From Salinicoccus albus DSM 19776 (GTDB lineage Bacteria > Bacillota > Bacilli > Staphylococcales > Salinicoccaceae), in contig NZ_ARQJ01000025.1 of assembly GCF_000385175.1 (NCBI RefSeq), positions 1 through 64,000 on the forward strand: DNA of 64,000 nucleotides, in the 5' to 3' direction. Made by a program: the position numbers and the translations under genes. The notes below the pieces were generated by a model. The model was given only the letters and a program-made list of their open reading frames with translations, did not search any database and was not told the origin of the DNA. Below, in pieces: positions 1 to 9,033 of the stretch. Position 1 is the stretch's first letter. Each line of letters opens with the position of its first letter.

Positions 1-142
<142 letters not shown>

Positions 143-284
143 TGGAAAGCTTATCTTAAGCTCGATTGCGTTTCTATTGTCCGCCTCAATTTCGGGATGA
201 TTCCTCATCCCGTTTCTTCGGAATTAACGTTGACATATTGTCATTCAGTTTTCAATGTTCTCTGTTTTTTCGACTGCTTTAAAT

Positions 285-313
285 ATTGTATCACAGGACA
301 GAAATCGATGCAA
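285..313 (-). promoter_or_regulatory. rRNA operon promoter, proximal (P2)
   Basis: On the minus strand a -35 TTGCAT (308-313) and a -10 TACAAT (285-290) are separated by exactly 17 nt. It sits about 140 nt upstream of the 16S 5' end. Tandem promoters are the norm for Firmicutes rrn operons, and a second match lies about 100 bp further upstream. Confidence 0.65.
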
Positions 314-386
314 CATCTTTTTCACAATGATTAACATTTAAAGCGGCTTTTGTTGTGTGGACTTTTATTTCGTCCGACAAGAAAAT

Positions 387-415
387 ACTATACACGTTTT
401 AAAATATCTTTGCAA
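387..415 (-). promoter_or_regulatory. rRNA operon promoter, distal (P1)
   Basis: Minus-strand -35 TTGCAA (410-415) and -10 TATAGT (387-392) have a 17-nt spacer in an A/T-rich context. With the 285-313 promoter it forms a tandem pair driving the 16S gene. The rest of 416-590 shows no gene. Confidence 0.65.
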
Positions 416-587
416 GCACTTTTTTAAAAAAAGTACTTAGAAATTATCATTTTTATCTTTATACCGCTGTGTGCCGGGCATCAAACTGCGTTAAATTTTG
501 TAAGAATGAATGGCACATATTATCAGGCATTCAATCTATACCCTTTCAAGGGCAGTCTATAACATAGCAGGCAACATTTTTTAAACG

Positions 588-635
588 CTTTTAAAAAACA
601 ACGGTCAGATCAAACAGTGTGCCGACCGCTGCTTC
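588..635 (-). terminator. Probable rho-independent terminator of recR
   Basis: Downstream of recR the minus strand has an imperfect inverted repeat built on CGGTC/GACCG (plus 602-629), followed by a run of T residues (plus 594-600). The loop is long, so this is a weaker match than the other terminators in the window, but its place at the end of the dnaX-ebfC-recR operon fits. Confidence 0.5.
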
Positions 636-663
636 AAAACCGGGTTCCACACGCCTTCCCGGA

Positions 664-1260
664 CTATAACTCTGTCCGGTATTCGATGGCCTTTGAGAGC
701 GTAACCTCATCAGCATATTCCAAATCGCCTCCGACCGGGAGGCCGCTTGCCAGCCGTGTGGATTTTATGCCGATCGGTTTTACCAGTCTTGATATATACA
801 TCGCTGTCGATTCACCCTCTATGTTTGGATTGGTCGCCAATATGATTTCTTTAACCTCCTCATCCTTCAATCTTTCTATCAACGGGGCAACATTGATATC
901 TTCCGGTCCTATCCCGTCCATCGGGCTGATCGCACCATGGAGCACATGATACAGCCCTTGGTATTCACGCATCTTTTCCATTGCGATGACGTCTTTCGTA
1001 TCTTGGACTACGCAGATAACACTTCTGTCCCTGTTCTTATCACTGCATATATAGCAGGGATCTATATCTGTAATATGACCGCACACTGAACAGAACTGAA
1101 GGTCACGTTTAACTTCCATCAGACTCCTTGAGAAGTTAACCACATCATCTTCTTTCATATTAAGAACATAAAATGCCAGGCGCTGGGCTGTCTTCGGCCC
1201 GATACCCGGCAATTTCATGAAGCTGTCTATCAGCTTGGATATTGGTTCTGGATAATGCAT
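664..1260 (-). CDS. recR: Recombination mediator protein RecR
   Basis: RecR works with RecF and RecO to load RecA onto gapped DNA. The 198-aa product has the family's usual length and order: a helix-hairpin-helix around residues 10-30 (motif [14 protein letters not shown]), a four-cysteine zinc finger (C57, C60, C69, C72), and a C-terminal TOPRIM domain (from about residue 80) followed by the Walker-B-like end. Its ATG directly follows the TAG stop of ebfC with no gap. This implies translational coupling in a dnaX-ebfC-recR operon, the standard Firmicutes arrangement. Identification is secure from sequence and synteny. Confidence 0.97.
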   Translation of the reverse strand: MHYPEPISKLIDSFMKLPGIGPKTAQRLAFYVLNMKEDDVVNFSRSLMEVKRDLQFCSVCGHITDIDPCYICSDKNRDRSVICVVQDTKDVIAMEKMREYQGLYHVLHGAISPMDGIGPEDINVAPLIERLKDEEVKEIILATNPNIEGESTAMYISRLVKPIGIKSTRLASGLPVGGDLEYADEVTLSKAIEYRTEL

Positions 1261-1584
1261 CTACATCATACCTGGGATGTTCATGCCTTTAGTATGCTGT
1301 CCAAGACGCTCACTTGAAAGTTCGTCCGCTTTCGTCAACGCTTCGTTTGTTGCGGCAACGATAAGATCCTGCAGCATGTCGATATCCTCAGGGTCTACGA
1401 CTTCTTCCTGCACTGCCACATCCAACACTTCTTTATGACCCGAAACAGTCACTTTTACCATGCCGCCGCCTGCAGCACCCTCCACTTGTTCTTCTTTGAG
1501 TTTTTCCTGCTCTTCCTGCATTTTCTTCTGCATCTTCTGCATCTGTTTCATCATGCCCTGCATATTGTTCATTCCGCCTGCCAT
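1261..1584 (-). CDS. ebfC: YbaB/EbfC family nucleoid-associated protein
   Basis: This 107-aa protein belongs to the YbaB/EbfC family of small dimeric DNA-binding proteins found between dnaX and recR in most bacteria. The N-terminal half is Met/Gln/Lys/Glu-rich and coiled-coil-like. The C-terminal half has the conserved core [16 protein letters not shown] and the [11 protein letters not shown] motif. The start is supported by GGAGGAG just upstream of the ATG. Its cellular role (nucleoid association or a RecFOR helper) is family knowledge and is not shown here. Confidence 0.93.
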   Translation of the reverse strand: MAGGMNNMQGMMKQMQKMQKKMQEEQEKLKEEQVEGAAGGGMVKVTVSGHKEVLDVAVQEEVVDPEDIDMLQDLIVAATNEALTKADELSSERLGQHTKGMNIPGMM

Positions 1585-1664
1585 ATATATTCTCCTCCAA
1601 ATTTCAGTTTATATAATCATCTACATATTATATACGATAATCTCTGTTTTATAAACAGATATCA

Positions 1665-3305
1665 TCATCGTGTTTCTACTATATCATTACCGAAAATTTC
1701 CTTAGCGACTTCCGAAGGCTTTTTTTCATCGGAAGCCCCCTCCTGTTTATCCTTGCCTGCCTTTTTTTCCTGGATATAATCATGTCTTACCTGCAGCCAG
1801 CTGGAATCCGGTACACCGACAACTTTAACTTCCTTATCAATAATAGAAGGAATTAACCCTTCCAGTTCCTCGCGTTTTTTCTCGTCTTTGTTGATCAGAT
1901 CACTGTGAAGGTCATTTTGAAATTTTAAAAGTACATGCGTATCACTGGCAGCCACCGGTTCTGAATCTCTGATCAGGGACCTGAGTGAATGATAGCCTTT
2001 CTCTTCAACATGCTGGTAGACTTTCGGCCAGGCATCTTTGAGTTTTACCAGGTCTTCCTTATTCGCTCTATCAAGCACTTTTTCAATCTGACGCAGAGAG
2101 AACCCTTTTGTATCTGCGCTTGCAGGCTGTGGTTTCTCTTCTGCAGCAGGTGCAGACTGCGGCTGGCTGGACAAACGTTTTTCAAGCTCTGTTAATTTTT
2201 GTTCTATATGGGAGAGATCGACCGCAGGCGCTTCAGATATCCGGTCATGTCTGTTGAGTACCTGAATGAGTTTTACAATCACAACTTCCAGATGAACGCT
2301 GGTATTGACAGAGAACCTCATCATGACCATCGCATCATTCAGCACGTCGATCATTTCATACAGCACCTTATCTTCTGTGTGGTAGAAGGCAACATTTTCA
2401 TCTGCCTCCCCTGAGTGTTTCATCAAAATGATGTCCCTGATATGATAAACAAGCTCGTGAATCAGTCGCGTCGGGTCTTTCCCTTCATCAATGAACCGGT
2501 GATACATGATAAATGCTTCTCTCGAATCTTTCTGTTCAATGAGCTTCAGCCAACTGTCCAGCTCTTCTGATTTAATGCCGCCTGTAATCATAACCGCGTC
2601 ATCCAGAGTAATAACATCATTGCTGTAAGCAATGACCTGATCCATGATACTCAGCGCATCACGCATGCCCCCTTCGGAGGTACGTGCAATATACTCGATG
2701 GCATCTTCTTCATGTTCAATACTCTCTGAATCCGCTACATATTTCAATCGCTCCACTATTTCATTCAGCTCAATCGCCTTGAAATCAAATCTCTGTGTAC
2801 GGGAAATGATCGTTGCCGGTATTTTATGAGGTTCTGTTGTCGCCAGTATAAAAACCGCATGGCCGGGCGGCTCCTCAAGTGTCTTTAACAGTGCGTTGAA
2901 AGCACCTGTTGTCAGCATATGCACTTCATCGATGATATATACTTTATATCGCATTTCCGATGGGGCATATTTCACTTTCTCCCGCAGGTTCCTGATTTCA
3001 TCTACTCCGTTATTACTTGCCGCATCGATTTCTATCATATCGTTGGCTGAACCTTCAGTAATGCTTATGCAGAGGTCACATTCATTGCAGGGTTCACCCT
3101 CTGAACTGAACCGGCAATTGAGTGCTTTGGCGAAAATTTTTGCGATACTTGTTTTACCTGTTCCACGAGGGCCGTTGAACAGATATGCATGTGATTCCTT
3201 ATCCCTGATAATTGCATTGCGCAATGTTTTGGTCACGTGCTTTTGTCCAACCACATCCTGGAAGGCCTGTGGTCTGAACGCCCGGTATAAAGCCTGATAT
3301 TCCAT
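1665..3305 (-). CDS. dnaX: DNA polymerase III subunit gamma/tau
   Basis: DnaX is the AAA+ clamp-loader subunit of the replicative polymerase. The 546-aa product has a Walker A GPRGTGKT (45-52), a zinc module C64/C73/C76/C79, a Walker B with IIDEVHM (124-130) and the sensor motif ATTE. A Gln/Ala/Pro-rich linker near residue 380-400 precedes the tau-type C-terminal domain. The length matches Bacillales tau. It is the first gene of the dnaX-ebfC-recR operon, preceded by a GGAGGTG Shine-Dalgarno, and follows the SRP RNA gene on the same strand. I see no obvious slippery frameshift site for a short gamma form. Confidence 0.97.
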   Translation of the reverse strand: MEYQALYRAFRPQAFQDVVGQKHVTKTLRNAIIRDKESHAYLFNGPRGTGKTSIAKIFAKALNCRFSSEGEPCNECDLCISITEGSANDMIEIDAASNNGVDEIRNLREKVKYAPSEMRYKVYIIDEVHMLTTGAFNALLKTLEEPPGHAVFILATTEPHKIPATIISRTQRFDFKAIELNEIVERLKYVADSESIEHEEDAIEYIARTSEGGMRDALSIMDQVIAYSNDVITLDDAVMITGGIKSEELDSWLKLIEQKDSREAFIMYHRFIDEGKDPTRLIHELVYHIRDIILMKHSGEADENVAFYHTEDKVLYEMIDVLNDAMVMMRFSVNTSVHLEVVIVKLIQVLNRHDRISEAPAVDLSHIEQKLTELEKRLSSQPQSAPAAEEKPQPASADTKGFSLRQIEKVLDRANKEDLVKLKDAWPKVYQHVEEKGYHSLRSLIRDSEPVAASDTHVLLKFQNDLHSDLINKDEKKREELEGLIPSIIDKEVKVVGVPDSSWLQVRHDYIQEKKAGKDKQEGASDEKKPSEVAKEIFGNDIVETR

Positions 3306-3383
3306 TCAACAGCACCTCCGTACATGATTATTTGTTCCATTATTATATCACAGGTCTTAAAATGACCCTAATAACTTAAACAA

Positions 3384-3415
3384 TAAAAAAATGACCGTAT
3401 CCGAAGATACAGTCA
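3384..3415 (-). terminator. Terminator of SRP RNA
   Basis: A perfect 10-bp stem (one G-U pair) closed by a UUCG tetraloop is followed on the minus strand by seven T residues. It lies immediately 3' of the SRP RNA and upstream of dnaX. Confidence 0.9.
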
Positions 3416-3427
3416 CCAATATATGTA

Positions 3428-3699
3428 AACCGTGCACCGTTTCCTTGAGCAATCAAAACAAGCGTTACTCAAAGCACCAGCTCAATTCCGGCAGCCCTAC
3501 GGCACATAGAATAAGCCACTTAATGCTGCTTCCTTCCGGACCTGACATAATTCATGACGTTCTATTGCATAGGACCGGAATATCAACACCGGTGATTTTG
3601 AGGCAGTCCTCACATCAAAAGCCCTCAGAAACGGAATTCAGTCCTGCTTGAGCGGATTGCAGGTGCAGGGCACCGCTACCTCCCCACTTAGCACGGCAC
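3428..3699 (-). ncRNA. ffs: Signal recognition particle RNA (scRNA type)
   Basis: This is the large Bacillus-type SRP RNA of about 270 nt that binds Ffh and HBsu. On the minus strand it begins GTGCCGTGCTAAG, contains GGGAGGTAGCGGTGCCC, and has the universally conserved helix-8 element GTCAGGTCCGGAAGGAAGCA (plus about 3526-3545). It ends GGTGCACGG, complementary to the 5' end, so the Alu domain present in Firmicutes scRNA is closed. The position between treR and dnaX is the same as in Staphylococcus. Confidence 0.95.
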
Positions 3700-3704
3700 A
3701 CTAC

Positions 3705-3733
3705 ATAATATCAAAATAGGTCAATCAATGCAA
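3705..3733 (-). promoter_or_regulatory. Promoter of SRP RNA
   Basis: Minus-strand -35 TTGCAT (3728-3733) and -10 TATTAT (3705-3710) are 17 nt apart. The -10 ends six bases before the predicted RNA 5' end at 3699. This spacing independently supports the RNA boundary. Confidence 0.8.
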
Positions 3734-3743
3734 GGTAAATTTA

Positions 3744-4472
3744 TTAATCCCCATGGAATCGTCTGGAGAAGTCCACAAACTTAAACTCAGTGGCCAGATG
3801 TTTTGACACGTTGTACTGGAATGGTCTGGCATCATTCAGGTGGACGACTGAGCGGACCGTTGCCGCATAGGGCAGATGGGCTGTATTAAACAGCTCAATT
3901 TCTCCATCCGACATCGGATCAAATGTAATTTCTTTATGGGAATAGGCAATCACCAAACCGAGCTTCTGCTCAATATATTCGTATATCGAGTCTTCCGCAA
4001 CCTTTTTGTTCAGTCCAGGCATCATATCCACGATAAAAAAATCGGTATCAACAATCTGAGTCATACCTGAAAAGATCCTCTGTCTGACCAGCCGCCATAT
4101 TCTTTCCTCCGGTTCTATTTTCAGTTTTTCCATTACATTCGGGAATTCTTCTGCATCGTATTTTTCCAGCTCGATCACTTTGGTTTCGTAGCTTTTCGTC
4201 TTCAGCTGCTGTATTTCCTTAAAACTGGTCAGATGGGAGACAGTAAAATCCATCGAAGGATTATAGATAATTACTGACCCCTTACCTTTCATCTTCTGAA
4301 TGTAGCCATTTTCCTGAAGGAGATCCAGCGCCTTTCTCACCGTTTCTCTTGAAACGTCGAACATTTCCACCAAACGATGTTCAGACGGCAGGACATCCTC
4401 TTTTTTATACTTGCCACCGGCGATATCGCTGGATAATTCCTGATAGATTTGGTTGTATTTGTTCATATTCAT
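3744..4472 (-). CDS. treR: Trehalose operon repressor, GntR family
   Basis: TreR represses the trehalose PTS operon and is released by trehalose-6-phosphate in Bacillus. The product has an N-terminal GntR winged helix (LPSEHRLVEMFDVSRETVRK, then a GYIQK wing) and a C-terminal UTRA effector domain of the HutC/FarR subfamily. It is the last gene of treP-treC-treR on the minus strand. An upstream in-frame GTG at 4481 is possible, but AGGGTG sits six bases before the ATG at 4472, so that start is preferred (242 aa). A candidate operator lies in the treP promoter. The gap of under 60 bp to the SRP RNA promoter holds no clear terminator. Confidence 0.9.
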   Translation of the reverse strand: MNMNKYNQIYQELSSDIAGGKYKKEDVLPSEHRLVEMFDVSRETVRKALDLLQENGYIQKMKGKGSVIIYNPSMDFTVSHLTSFKEIQQLKTKSYETKVIELEKYDAEEFPNVMEKLKIEPEERIWRLVRQRIFSGMTQIVDTDFFIVDMMPGLNKKVAEDSIYEYIEQKLGLVIAYSHKEITFDPMSDGEIELFNTAHLPYAATVRSVVHLNDARPFQYNVSKHLATEFKFVDFSRRFHGD

Positions 4473-4529
4473 CCGCTTCACCCTGACGCTTTCTAACTTG
4501 TATTGAAATTACATACAGCTTACCGTTTT

Positions 4530-6173
4530 TCAGCGGTTTTGTCTATATAACATCATGGTTTCAAAGGGCCTGAGACCGGCCACTTTATCATCATAATTTG
4601 AAATGAGCACTTCCCCTTCTGTATTGACACCCTGCGGGTATGGAACTTTTACATCTCTGAAGTTAGCAATGACCGTAATCGTTTCCTCAGAATAATTGCG
4701 CTCATATACAAACAGATGGTCATCATCGAGGAGATAGGGCTTGACGTCACCATAAGTCAGTATGTCGTAGTGATGCCTCAATTCTATTAATTTTTTATAT
4801 GTGTAGAATACAGAATTTTTATCTTCAAGCGCCTGGGCTGCATTGATTTTTTCGTAATCCTTGCCAACAGAAATCCAAGGCTCCCCTTCAGTGAATCCTC
4901 CGTAGCGGCTGCTATCCCACTGCATCGGAGATCTGCTGTTATCTCTGGATTTAGCCCCCAGAATATCGAGCACCATTCTGGCATCCAGCCCTTTTTCCCT
5001 CATGGTGTCGAAGGCATTCAGACTTTCAACATCCTTATACTGGTCAATGCGTTCATATTTAGGATTCGGCATGCCGATTTCTTCGCCCTGGTATATATAA
5101 GGTGTGCCTTTTAGACCATGCAGGGCGATGGCAAGCATCTTAGCGCTTTTGACCCGATTTTCTTCCGTATCATCTTTGCCGAACCTGGAAACAACGCGGG
5201 GCTGATCATGGTTGCACCAGAAAATCGCATTCCAGCCGTTTCCTTCATCCATCGCTACCTGCCACTCCATCAGTATCCGTTTCAATTTGATAAAATCAAA
5301 CGCTGCGAGTGTCCATTTTTCACCGCCGGGATAGTCCACCTTCAAATGATGAAAATTAAACACTGAATTTAGCTCATTGCGGTCGGGATGCGTGTATTTC
5401 AAGCAGTGATCAATCGTCGTCGAAGACATTTCCCCGACAGTCATAATATCCCTGCCGCCGAACGTGTGGCGGTTCAGTTCATGAATATACTCATGAACTT
5501 TCGGTCCGTCGGTATAGAATTCTTTGCCTTCACCGTCAGAATCTTTGAATCCGCCTTTTGAAATCAGATTGATGACATCAAAGCGGAAGCCATCCACACC
5601 AAAATCAATCCAATAGTTGATCATTTCGTATATCTTTTGACGCATATCTTCATTTTCCCAGTTTAAATCAGCCTGGGTCACATCGAACAGGCTGAGGTAG
5701 TATTGATTGGAATCATCATCGTATTCCCATGCACTGCCGCCGAATTTTGATTCCCAGTTGGTTGGCGGAACATCATATGTGCCATCTTTCCATATATAAT
5801 AATCCCGGTACGCGTTATCCTTAGAACTGCTGGATTCGACAAACCATTGATGGGCGGTGGAAGTATGGTTGATGACAATATCCATCATCACTCGGATACC
5901 GGCATCATGTGCTTTATCGAGCAATTCCCTGAGATCGTCTTTCGTACCGAACTGAGGATTTACTTCATAATAGTTGCTGATATCATAACCATTATCATAC
6001 ATTGGTGATTCGTATATAGGTGTCAGCCATATATAATCTGCCCCAAGGAACCGGATATAATCCAGCTTCTCTATCACACCCCTGATATCGCCCTGGCCGC
6101 TTCCGGAAGTATCATTGAATGATTTCGGATAAATCTGATAAACCACTGATTTTCTCCAGTCATTGGATGCCAA
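4530..6173 (-). CDS. treC: Alpha,alpha-phosphotrehalase (GH13)
   Basis: This cytoplasmic enzyme hydrolyses trehalose-6-phosphate to glucose and glucose-6-phosphate. The 547-aa product has the GH13 (alpha/beta)8 barrel motifs in order: DIVINHTS (region I), DGFRFDVI (region II with the nucleophile Asp), GEMSS (region III acid/base Glu) and NHDQPR (region IV). The N-terminal VVYQIYPKSF is typical of the TreC/oligo-1,6-glucosidase clade. Translation appears to start at TTG (6171-6173), eight bases after GGAGT, because no ATG fits the conserved N-terminus. It lies 24 bp downstream of treP in the same operon, which settles the substrate against related alpha-glucosidases. Confidence 0.93.
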   Translation of the reverse strand: MASNDWRKSVVYQIYPKSFNDTSGSGQGDIRGVIEKLDYIRFLGADYIWLTPIYESPMYDNGYDISNYYEVNPQFGTKDDLRELLDKAHDAGIRVMMDIVINHTSTAHQWFVESSSSKDNAYRDYYIWKDGTYDVPPTNWESKFGGSAWEYDDDSNQYYLSLFDVTQADLNWENEDMRQKIYEMINYWIDFGVDGFRFDVINLISKGGFKDSDGEGKEFYTDGPKVHEYIHELNRHTFGGRDIMTVGEMSSTTIDHCLKYTHPDRNELNSVFNFHHLKVDYPGGEKWTLAAFDFIKLKRILMEWQVAMDEGNGWNAIFWCNHDQPRVVSRFGKDDTEENRVKSAKMLAIALHGLKGTPYIYQGEEIGMPNPKYERIDQYKDVESLNAFDTMREKGLDARMVLDILGAKSRDNSRSPMQWDSSRYGGFTEGEPWISVGKDYEKINAAQALEDKNSVFYTYKKLIELRHHYDILTYGDVKPYLLDDDHLFVYERNYSEETITVIANFRDVKVPYPQGVNTEGEVLISNYDDKVAGLRPFETMMLYRQNR

Positions 6174-6197
6174 CGTAAAAACTCCTTTATTGTATGA

Positions 6198-7655
6198 TTA
6201 ATCCACATCTACCATTTCTTTCGCTTCCTCTTTAACAAATCTTGAGAAGATGAGTGTAAGCACAAATGGTACGACGATAGCGATCAGCATACCGAGTGCA
6301 AACAGCAGCCAGAATCCTTCTGTAATCGATATGACCCCCGGCACACCGCCAACACCCACACTGGCGGCTGTGAGGCCATTCAAACCAAAAATTGCACCGA
6401 CCACAGAAGTCGTAATAATCGCCGCGACAAACGGGTATTTAAGCGGCAGATTCACACCGAACATGGCAGGTTCAGTGACACCGAGCCACCCGGAAATACC
6501 GGAGGTCATTGCAAGACCTTCCTCCTTTTTCTTTTGCTGACGGCGATATACCATCCATGCCCCGAATGCTGCCGAACCTTGCGCGATATTTGAAATTGCG
6601 AGGATTGGCCACAGGTATGTGCCGCCGGTTGTACCGATGAGCTGAAGGTCCATCGCCAGAAACATATGATGCAGTCCCGTGATAACAAGCGGGGCGTAGA
6701 ACAATCCATAAACAAAACCGCCGATAACGCCAGCTGTTTCAAATAACCAGACGATACTGTCTGATATCAGTCCGCTGCCGTAAAGGGTGATCGGTCCGAT
6801 AATCGTATAAGTTAAAATACCCACGACTAATAGAGAAACCGGAGCCACGACAAGCAGTTTAAACATATCATGTACCCGTTTATTCAGAAATATTTCCACC
6901 TTGGCAAGCAGCCATGCAGCAACCAGTACCGGCAGCACTTGACCCTGATAGTTGAGCTGTTCAATTTCAAACCCAAATACATTCCATGTCGGAATATCCG
7001 CAAGTTCACCCGCTTCAGTATCGAATAGTCCGGACTGACTGGCGAGATCCGGGTGACACAAGGCCACCCCTAGTGCGATACCAAGGAGCGGAGAACCGCC
7101 GAACACCCGCATCGCCGACCAGCCGATCAGCACCGGCAGGAAGATGAAAGGCGCGACAGCGATGAAGTTGATCATGCTGGCTATTCCTTCAACACCCGGG
7201 AACATCGAAATCACCGACTCCGATTCCCAAAACAGCCCTTCGACGGTTAACAAGTTGTTAATCCCAAGCAGAAGTCCTGCTGTAACAATCGCAGGCAGAA
7301 TCGGGATGAAGATGTCACCAAGCATTTTGATGAACCGTTGAAGCGGGTTCATCTTCTGTGCGGCAGCCTGTTTCACTTCCTCCTTCGATCCGGATCCGCC
7401 GCCTTTTCCGGTCTCTTCCTCGAATATTTTAAAAGCTTCATCAACAGTGCCCTGACCAATGACCACCTGGAATTGGTTGTTGGCTGCAAAGGACCCTTTA
7501 ACCAGGTCGATGGAATCCAATTTTTTCTTGTCAACTTTGGAATCATCATTCAATGCAAGGCGCAACCTCGTTACGCAGTGTGTAGCTGCATCGACATTTT
7601 CCTCACCGCCGAGCGCCTCAATAATTTCCTTGACTTCATCACGATTGACCGCCAT
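6198..7655 (-). CDS. treP: PTS system trehalose-specific EIIBC component
   Basis: This membrane permease imports and phosphorylates trehalose to trehalose-6-phosphate. An N-terminal EIIB domain carries the phospho-accepting cysteine in THCVTRLRL (C27 from the chosen start). A roughly 380-aa EIIC domain with about ten hydrophobic segments follows, including the GITEP-like motif GWLGVTEPAMFGVNLP. There is no EIIA domain, so a glucose-type EIIA must be supplied in trans, as for TreP in other Firmicutes. GTG at 7664 is an alternative start. ATG at 7655 has AGGGG about ten bases upstream and gives 485 aa, closer to the family length. First gene of the tre operon. Confidence 0.92.
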   Translation of the reverse strand: MAVNRDEVKEIIEALGGEENVDAATHCVTRLRLALNDDSKVDKKKLDSIDLVKGSFAANNQFQVVIGQGTVDEAFKIFEEETGKGGGSGSKEEVKQAAAQKMNPLQRFIKMLGDIFIPILPAIVTAGLLLGINNLLTVEGLFWESESVISMFPGVEGIASMINFIAVAPFIFLPVLIGWSAMRVFGGSPLLGIALGVALCHPDLASQSGLFDTEAGELADIPTWNVFGFEIEQLNYQGQVLPVLVAAWLLAKVEIFLNKRVHDMFKLLVVAPVSLLVVGILTYTIIGPITLYGSGLISDSIVWLFETAGVIGGFVYGLFYAPLVITGLHHMFLAMDLQLIGTTGGTYLWPILAISNIAQGSAAFGAWMVYRRQQKKKEEGLAMTSGISGWLGVTEPAMFGVNLPLKYPFVAAIITTSVVGAIFGLNGLTAASVGVGGVPGVISITEGFWLLFALGMLIAIVVPFVLTLIFSRFVKEEAKEMVDVD

Positions 7656-7690
7656 TCTCCCCACACCCCTTTTATTTAAATATCGCCGTA

Positions 7691-7719
7691 ACTATAGCAT
7701 GTATAGACAGAAATGTAAA
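7691..7719 (-). promoter_or_regulatory. tre operon promoter with TreR-like operator
   Basis: Minus-strand -35 TTTACA (plus 7714-7719) and -10 TATAGT (7691-7696) are separated by 17 nt. The spacer (7698-7709) holds TGTCTATACATG, an imperfect palindrome resembling the known Bacillus TreR operator core TGTATATACA. Repressor binding between -35 and -10 would block polymerase. The operator assignment is inference. Confidence 0.6.
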
Positions 7720-7727
7720 GGCTTTCA
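7714..7727 (-). promoter_or_regulatory. cre site (CcpA) overlapping the tre -35
   Basis: Minus-strand TGAAAGCCTTTACA matches the cre consensus TGWAANCGNTNWCA at all but one defined position (central CG is CC). Its right half includes the -35 hexamer of the treP promoter. CcpA binding here would give glucose repression of trehalose uptake, as known for tre operons. Confidence 0.7.
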
Positions 7728-7765
7728 AAAAGAGTAAAATTAAACTTTATTTATATTTTCAGACA

Positions 7766-7796
7766 AAATAAAAAGCCTGACATCTTATGCCAGACT
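7766..7796 (-). terminator. Terminator of the repeat surface protein gene
   Basis: A 9-bp stem with two wobble pairs (AGTCTGGCA / TGTCAGGCT) around a 5-nt loop is followed on the minus strand by TTTTTATTTT. It lies 14 bp past the stop codon of the gene at 7810. Confidence 0.8.
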
Positions 7797-7809
7797 CACC
7801 TGAAGCCGC

Positions 7810-8754
7810 CTAATATTTTCTCAATGACCGGATGAAAATGATCATAACGACAAGTGCTACTAACACTGCACCGGCCAGTATCAATGACATCGTCATGTTT
7901 TCATTATTTTCATTCTGATCAGCTTTTATCTGATTAGATGCTTCCACAGTTTCAGAATTATCTTCTCCGGTTGGCTCCACACTCTCCTCTACGGGTGCGT
8001 CCGCCAACACAAAAGTAATCCCGCGCTTGCCGCGGTCTTCAACTGTGATATCAAAAGAGGACTGTTGGGCTGTGTAATCTTCCGGCACATCAATCTGCAG
8101 TGTGTATTCCCCGGGAGACACACCAGTGAATTCAAACGTACCGTCTTCACCAGTTGCGGCCTGATCTTTGGCATCGCCCGTCAATGCCACAGTCACATCT
8201 TCAACACCTTCATTATCCTTCAGCACTTCGCCTGTGACAGAAAAAGACTGCGTCTCTTCTTGATTGATTACAATGTCCCTCGACTCTTCCTCAGTCATTT
8301 CTTCCACAGTCTCTTCTGTTACTTCTTCGGTTATTTCCTCAGTATATTCTTCGGTGTATTCCTCTGTAACCTCCTCGGTAGACTCCTCAGTATTCACCTC
8401 AACAGTTTCCTCCTCTGCCGGTTCGTAATAATATTCCTCAGTGGTTTCCTCATAGTACGTATAAGGTTCTTCAGTCGTTTCCTCATAGTACGTATAAGGT
8501 TCTTCAGTCGTTTCTTCATAATATGTATAAGGTTCTTCAGTCGTTTCTTCATATTGAGGCTGCTCATTTTGAGGGGGGACATTTTCATTCGTAAACTCCT
8601 GTGACGATTCTTCTGATAACTCCTGAGAATTTTCTTCAACCGGTTCATCTGAGTCTTCAAAACTCGTCTCATTTGTTACAGCCGAGACAGTCAGACCCGG
8701 AACCAAAATCAGGCATACTGAAACCAAAGTCAGCCATTTGATGATATTTCTCAT
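7810..8754 (-). CDS. Acidic tandem-repeat cell-surface protein with C-terminal membrane anchor
   Basis: This 314-aa protein has an N-terminal signal peptide (hydrophobic 8-25, cleavage near VSA). A very Glu/Thr/Tyr-rich region (about 28-165) follows, with four near-identical copies of an 11-residue unit YEETTEEPYTY and then degenerate TEEVTEE/YTEE repeats. Residues about 175-255 resemble a CnaB/carboxypeptidase-regulatory-like beta sandwich (VTGEVLKDNEGVEDVTVALTG, then FTGVSPGEYTLQIDVP). A single transmembrane helix (about 287-308) with a short basic tail ends it. There is no LPXTG, so the helix is the anchor. I do not recognise a named family. The repeats are nearly identical at DNA level and could vary in number. 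Confidence 0.8.
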   Translation of the reverse strand: MRNIIKWLTLVSVCLILVPGLTVSAVTNETSFEDSDEPVEENSQELSEESSQEFTNENVPPQNEQPQYEETTEEPYTYYEETTEEPYTYYEETTEEPYTYYEETTEEYYYEPAEEETVEVNTEESTEEVTEEYTEEYTEEITEEVTEETVEEMTEEESRDIVINQEETQSFSVTGEVLKDNEGVEDVTVALTGDAKDQAATGEDGTFEFTGVSPGEYTLQIDVPEDYTAQQSSFDITVEDRGKRGITFVLADAPVEESVEPTGEDNSETVEASNQIKADQNENNENMTMSLILAGAVLVALVVMIIFIRSLRKY

Positions 8755-9033
8755 GACAGCCTCCTAGATCTTTTCTTTTAATATACCAGATTTTTGAATA
8801 TAAACCCATATTACCATCAAAGTTTTAATGGCGTCTTAACCATTCATACTGAGGTTGCTGAGGAAAGGGGCTGTTGCAAAATTTATAAAATAGAATCCAT
8901 AATGAACTATTTTACACACAAACAATTTAATCAAGATATTATTAACTGTAGCTGTTGGCTATCTTAGAATGCCATAATAGGCAGGGACAGCTATCAGTCA
9001 GGTGTTAAAAAATACTATAAAAGAGAGGTAAAT

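Noticed and set aside
234-262. TTGACA on the plus strand in the rRNA leader
   Set aside because: No -10 at a proper distance and it points away from any gene. The supported promoters are on the minus strand.
8440-8560. Regular DNA repeats that could suggest a CRISPR array
   Set aside because: The repeats are in-frame 33-nt coding units without unique spacers.
8065-8604. Long plus-strand ORF (179 aa) over the acidic repeat gene
   Set aside because: It is the antisense shadow of the Glu-codon repeats, with Phe/Leu/Arg low-complexity translation, no ribosome site, and no known domain.
8867-8895. GGGGCTGTTGCAAAATTTAT resembling IS6/IS1182-type ends
   Set aside because: Only one end was seen and no transposase fragment lies nearby, so an insertion sequence cannot be supported.
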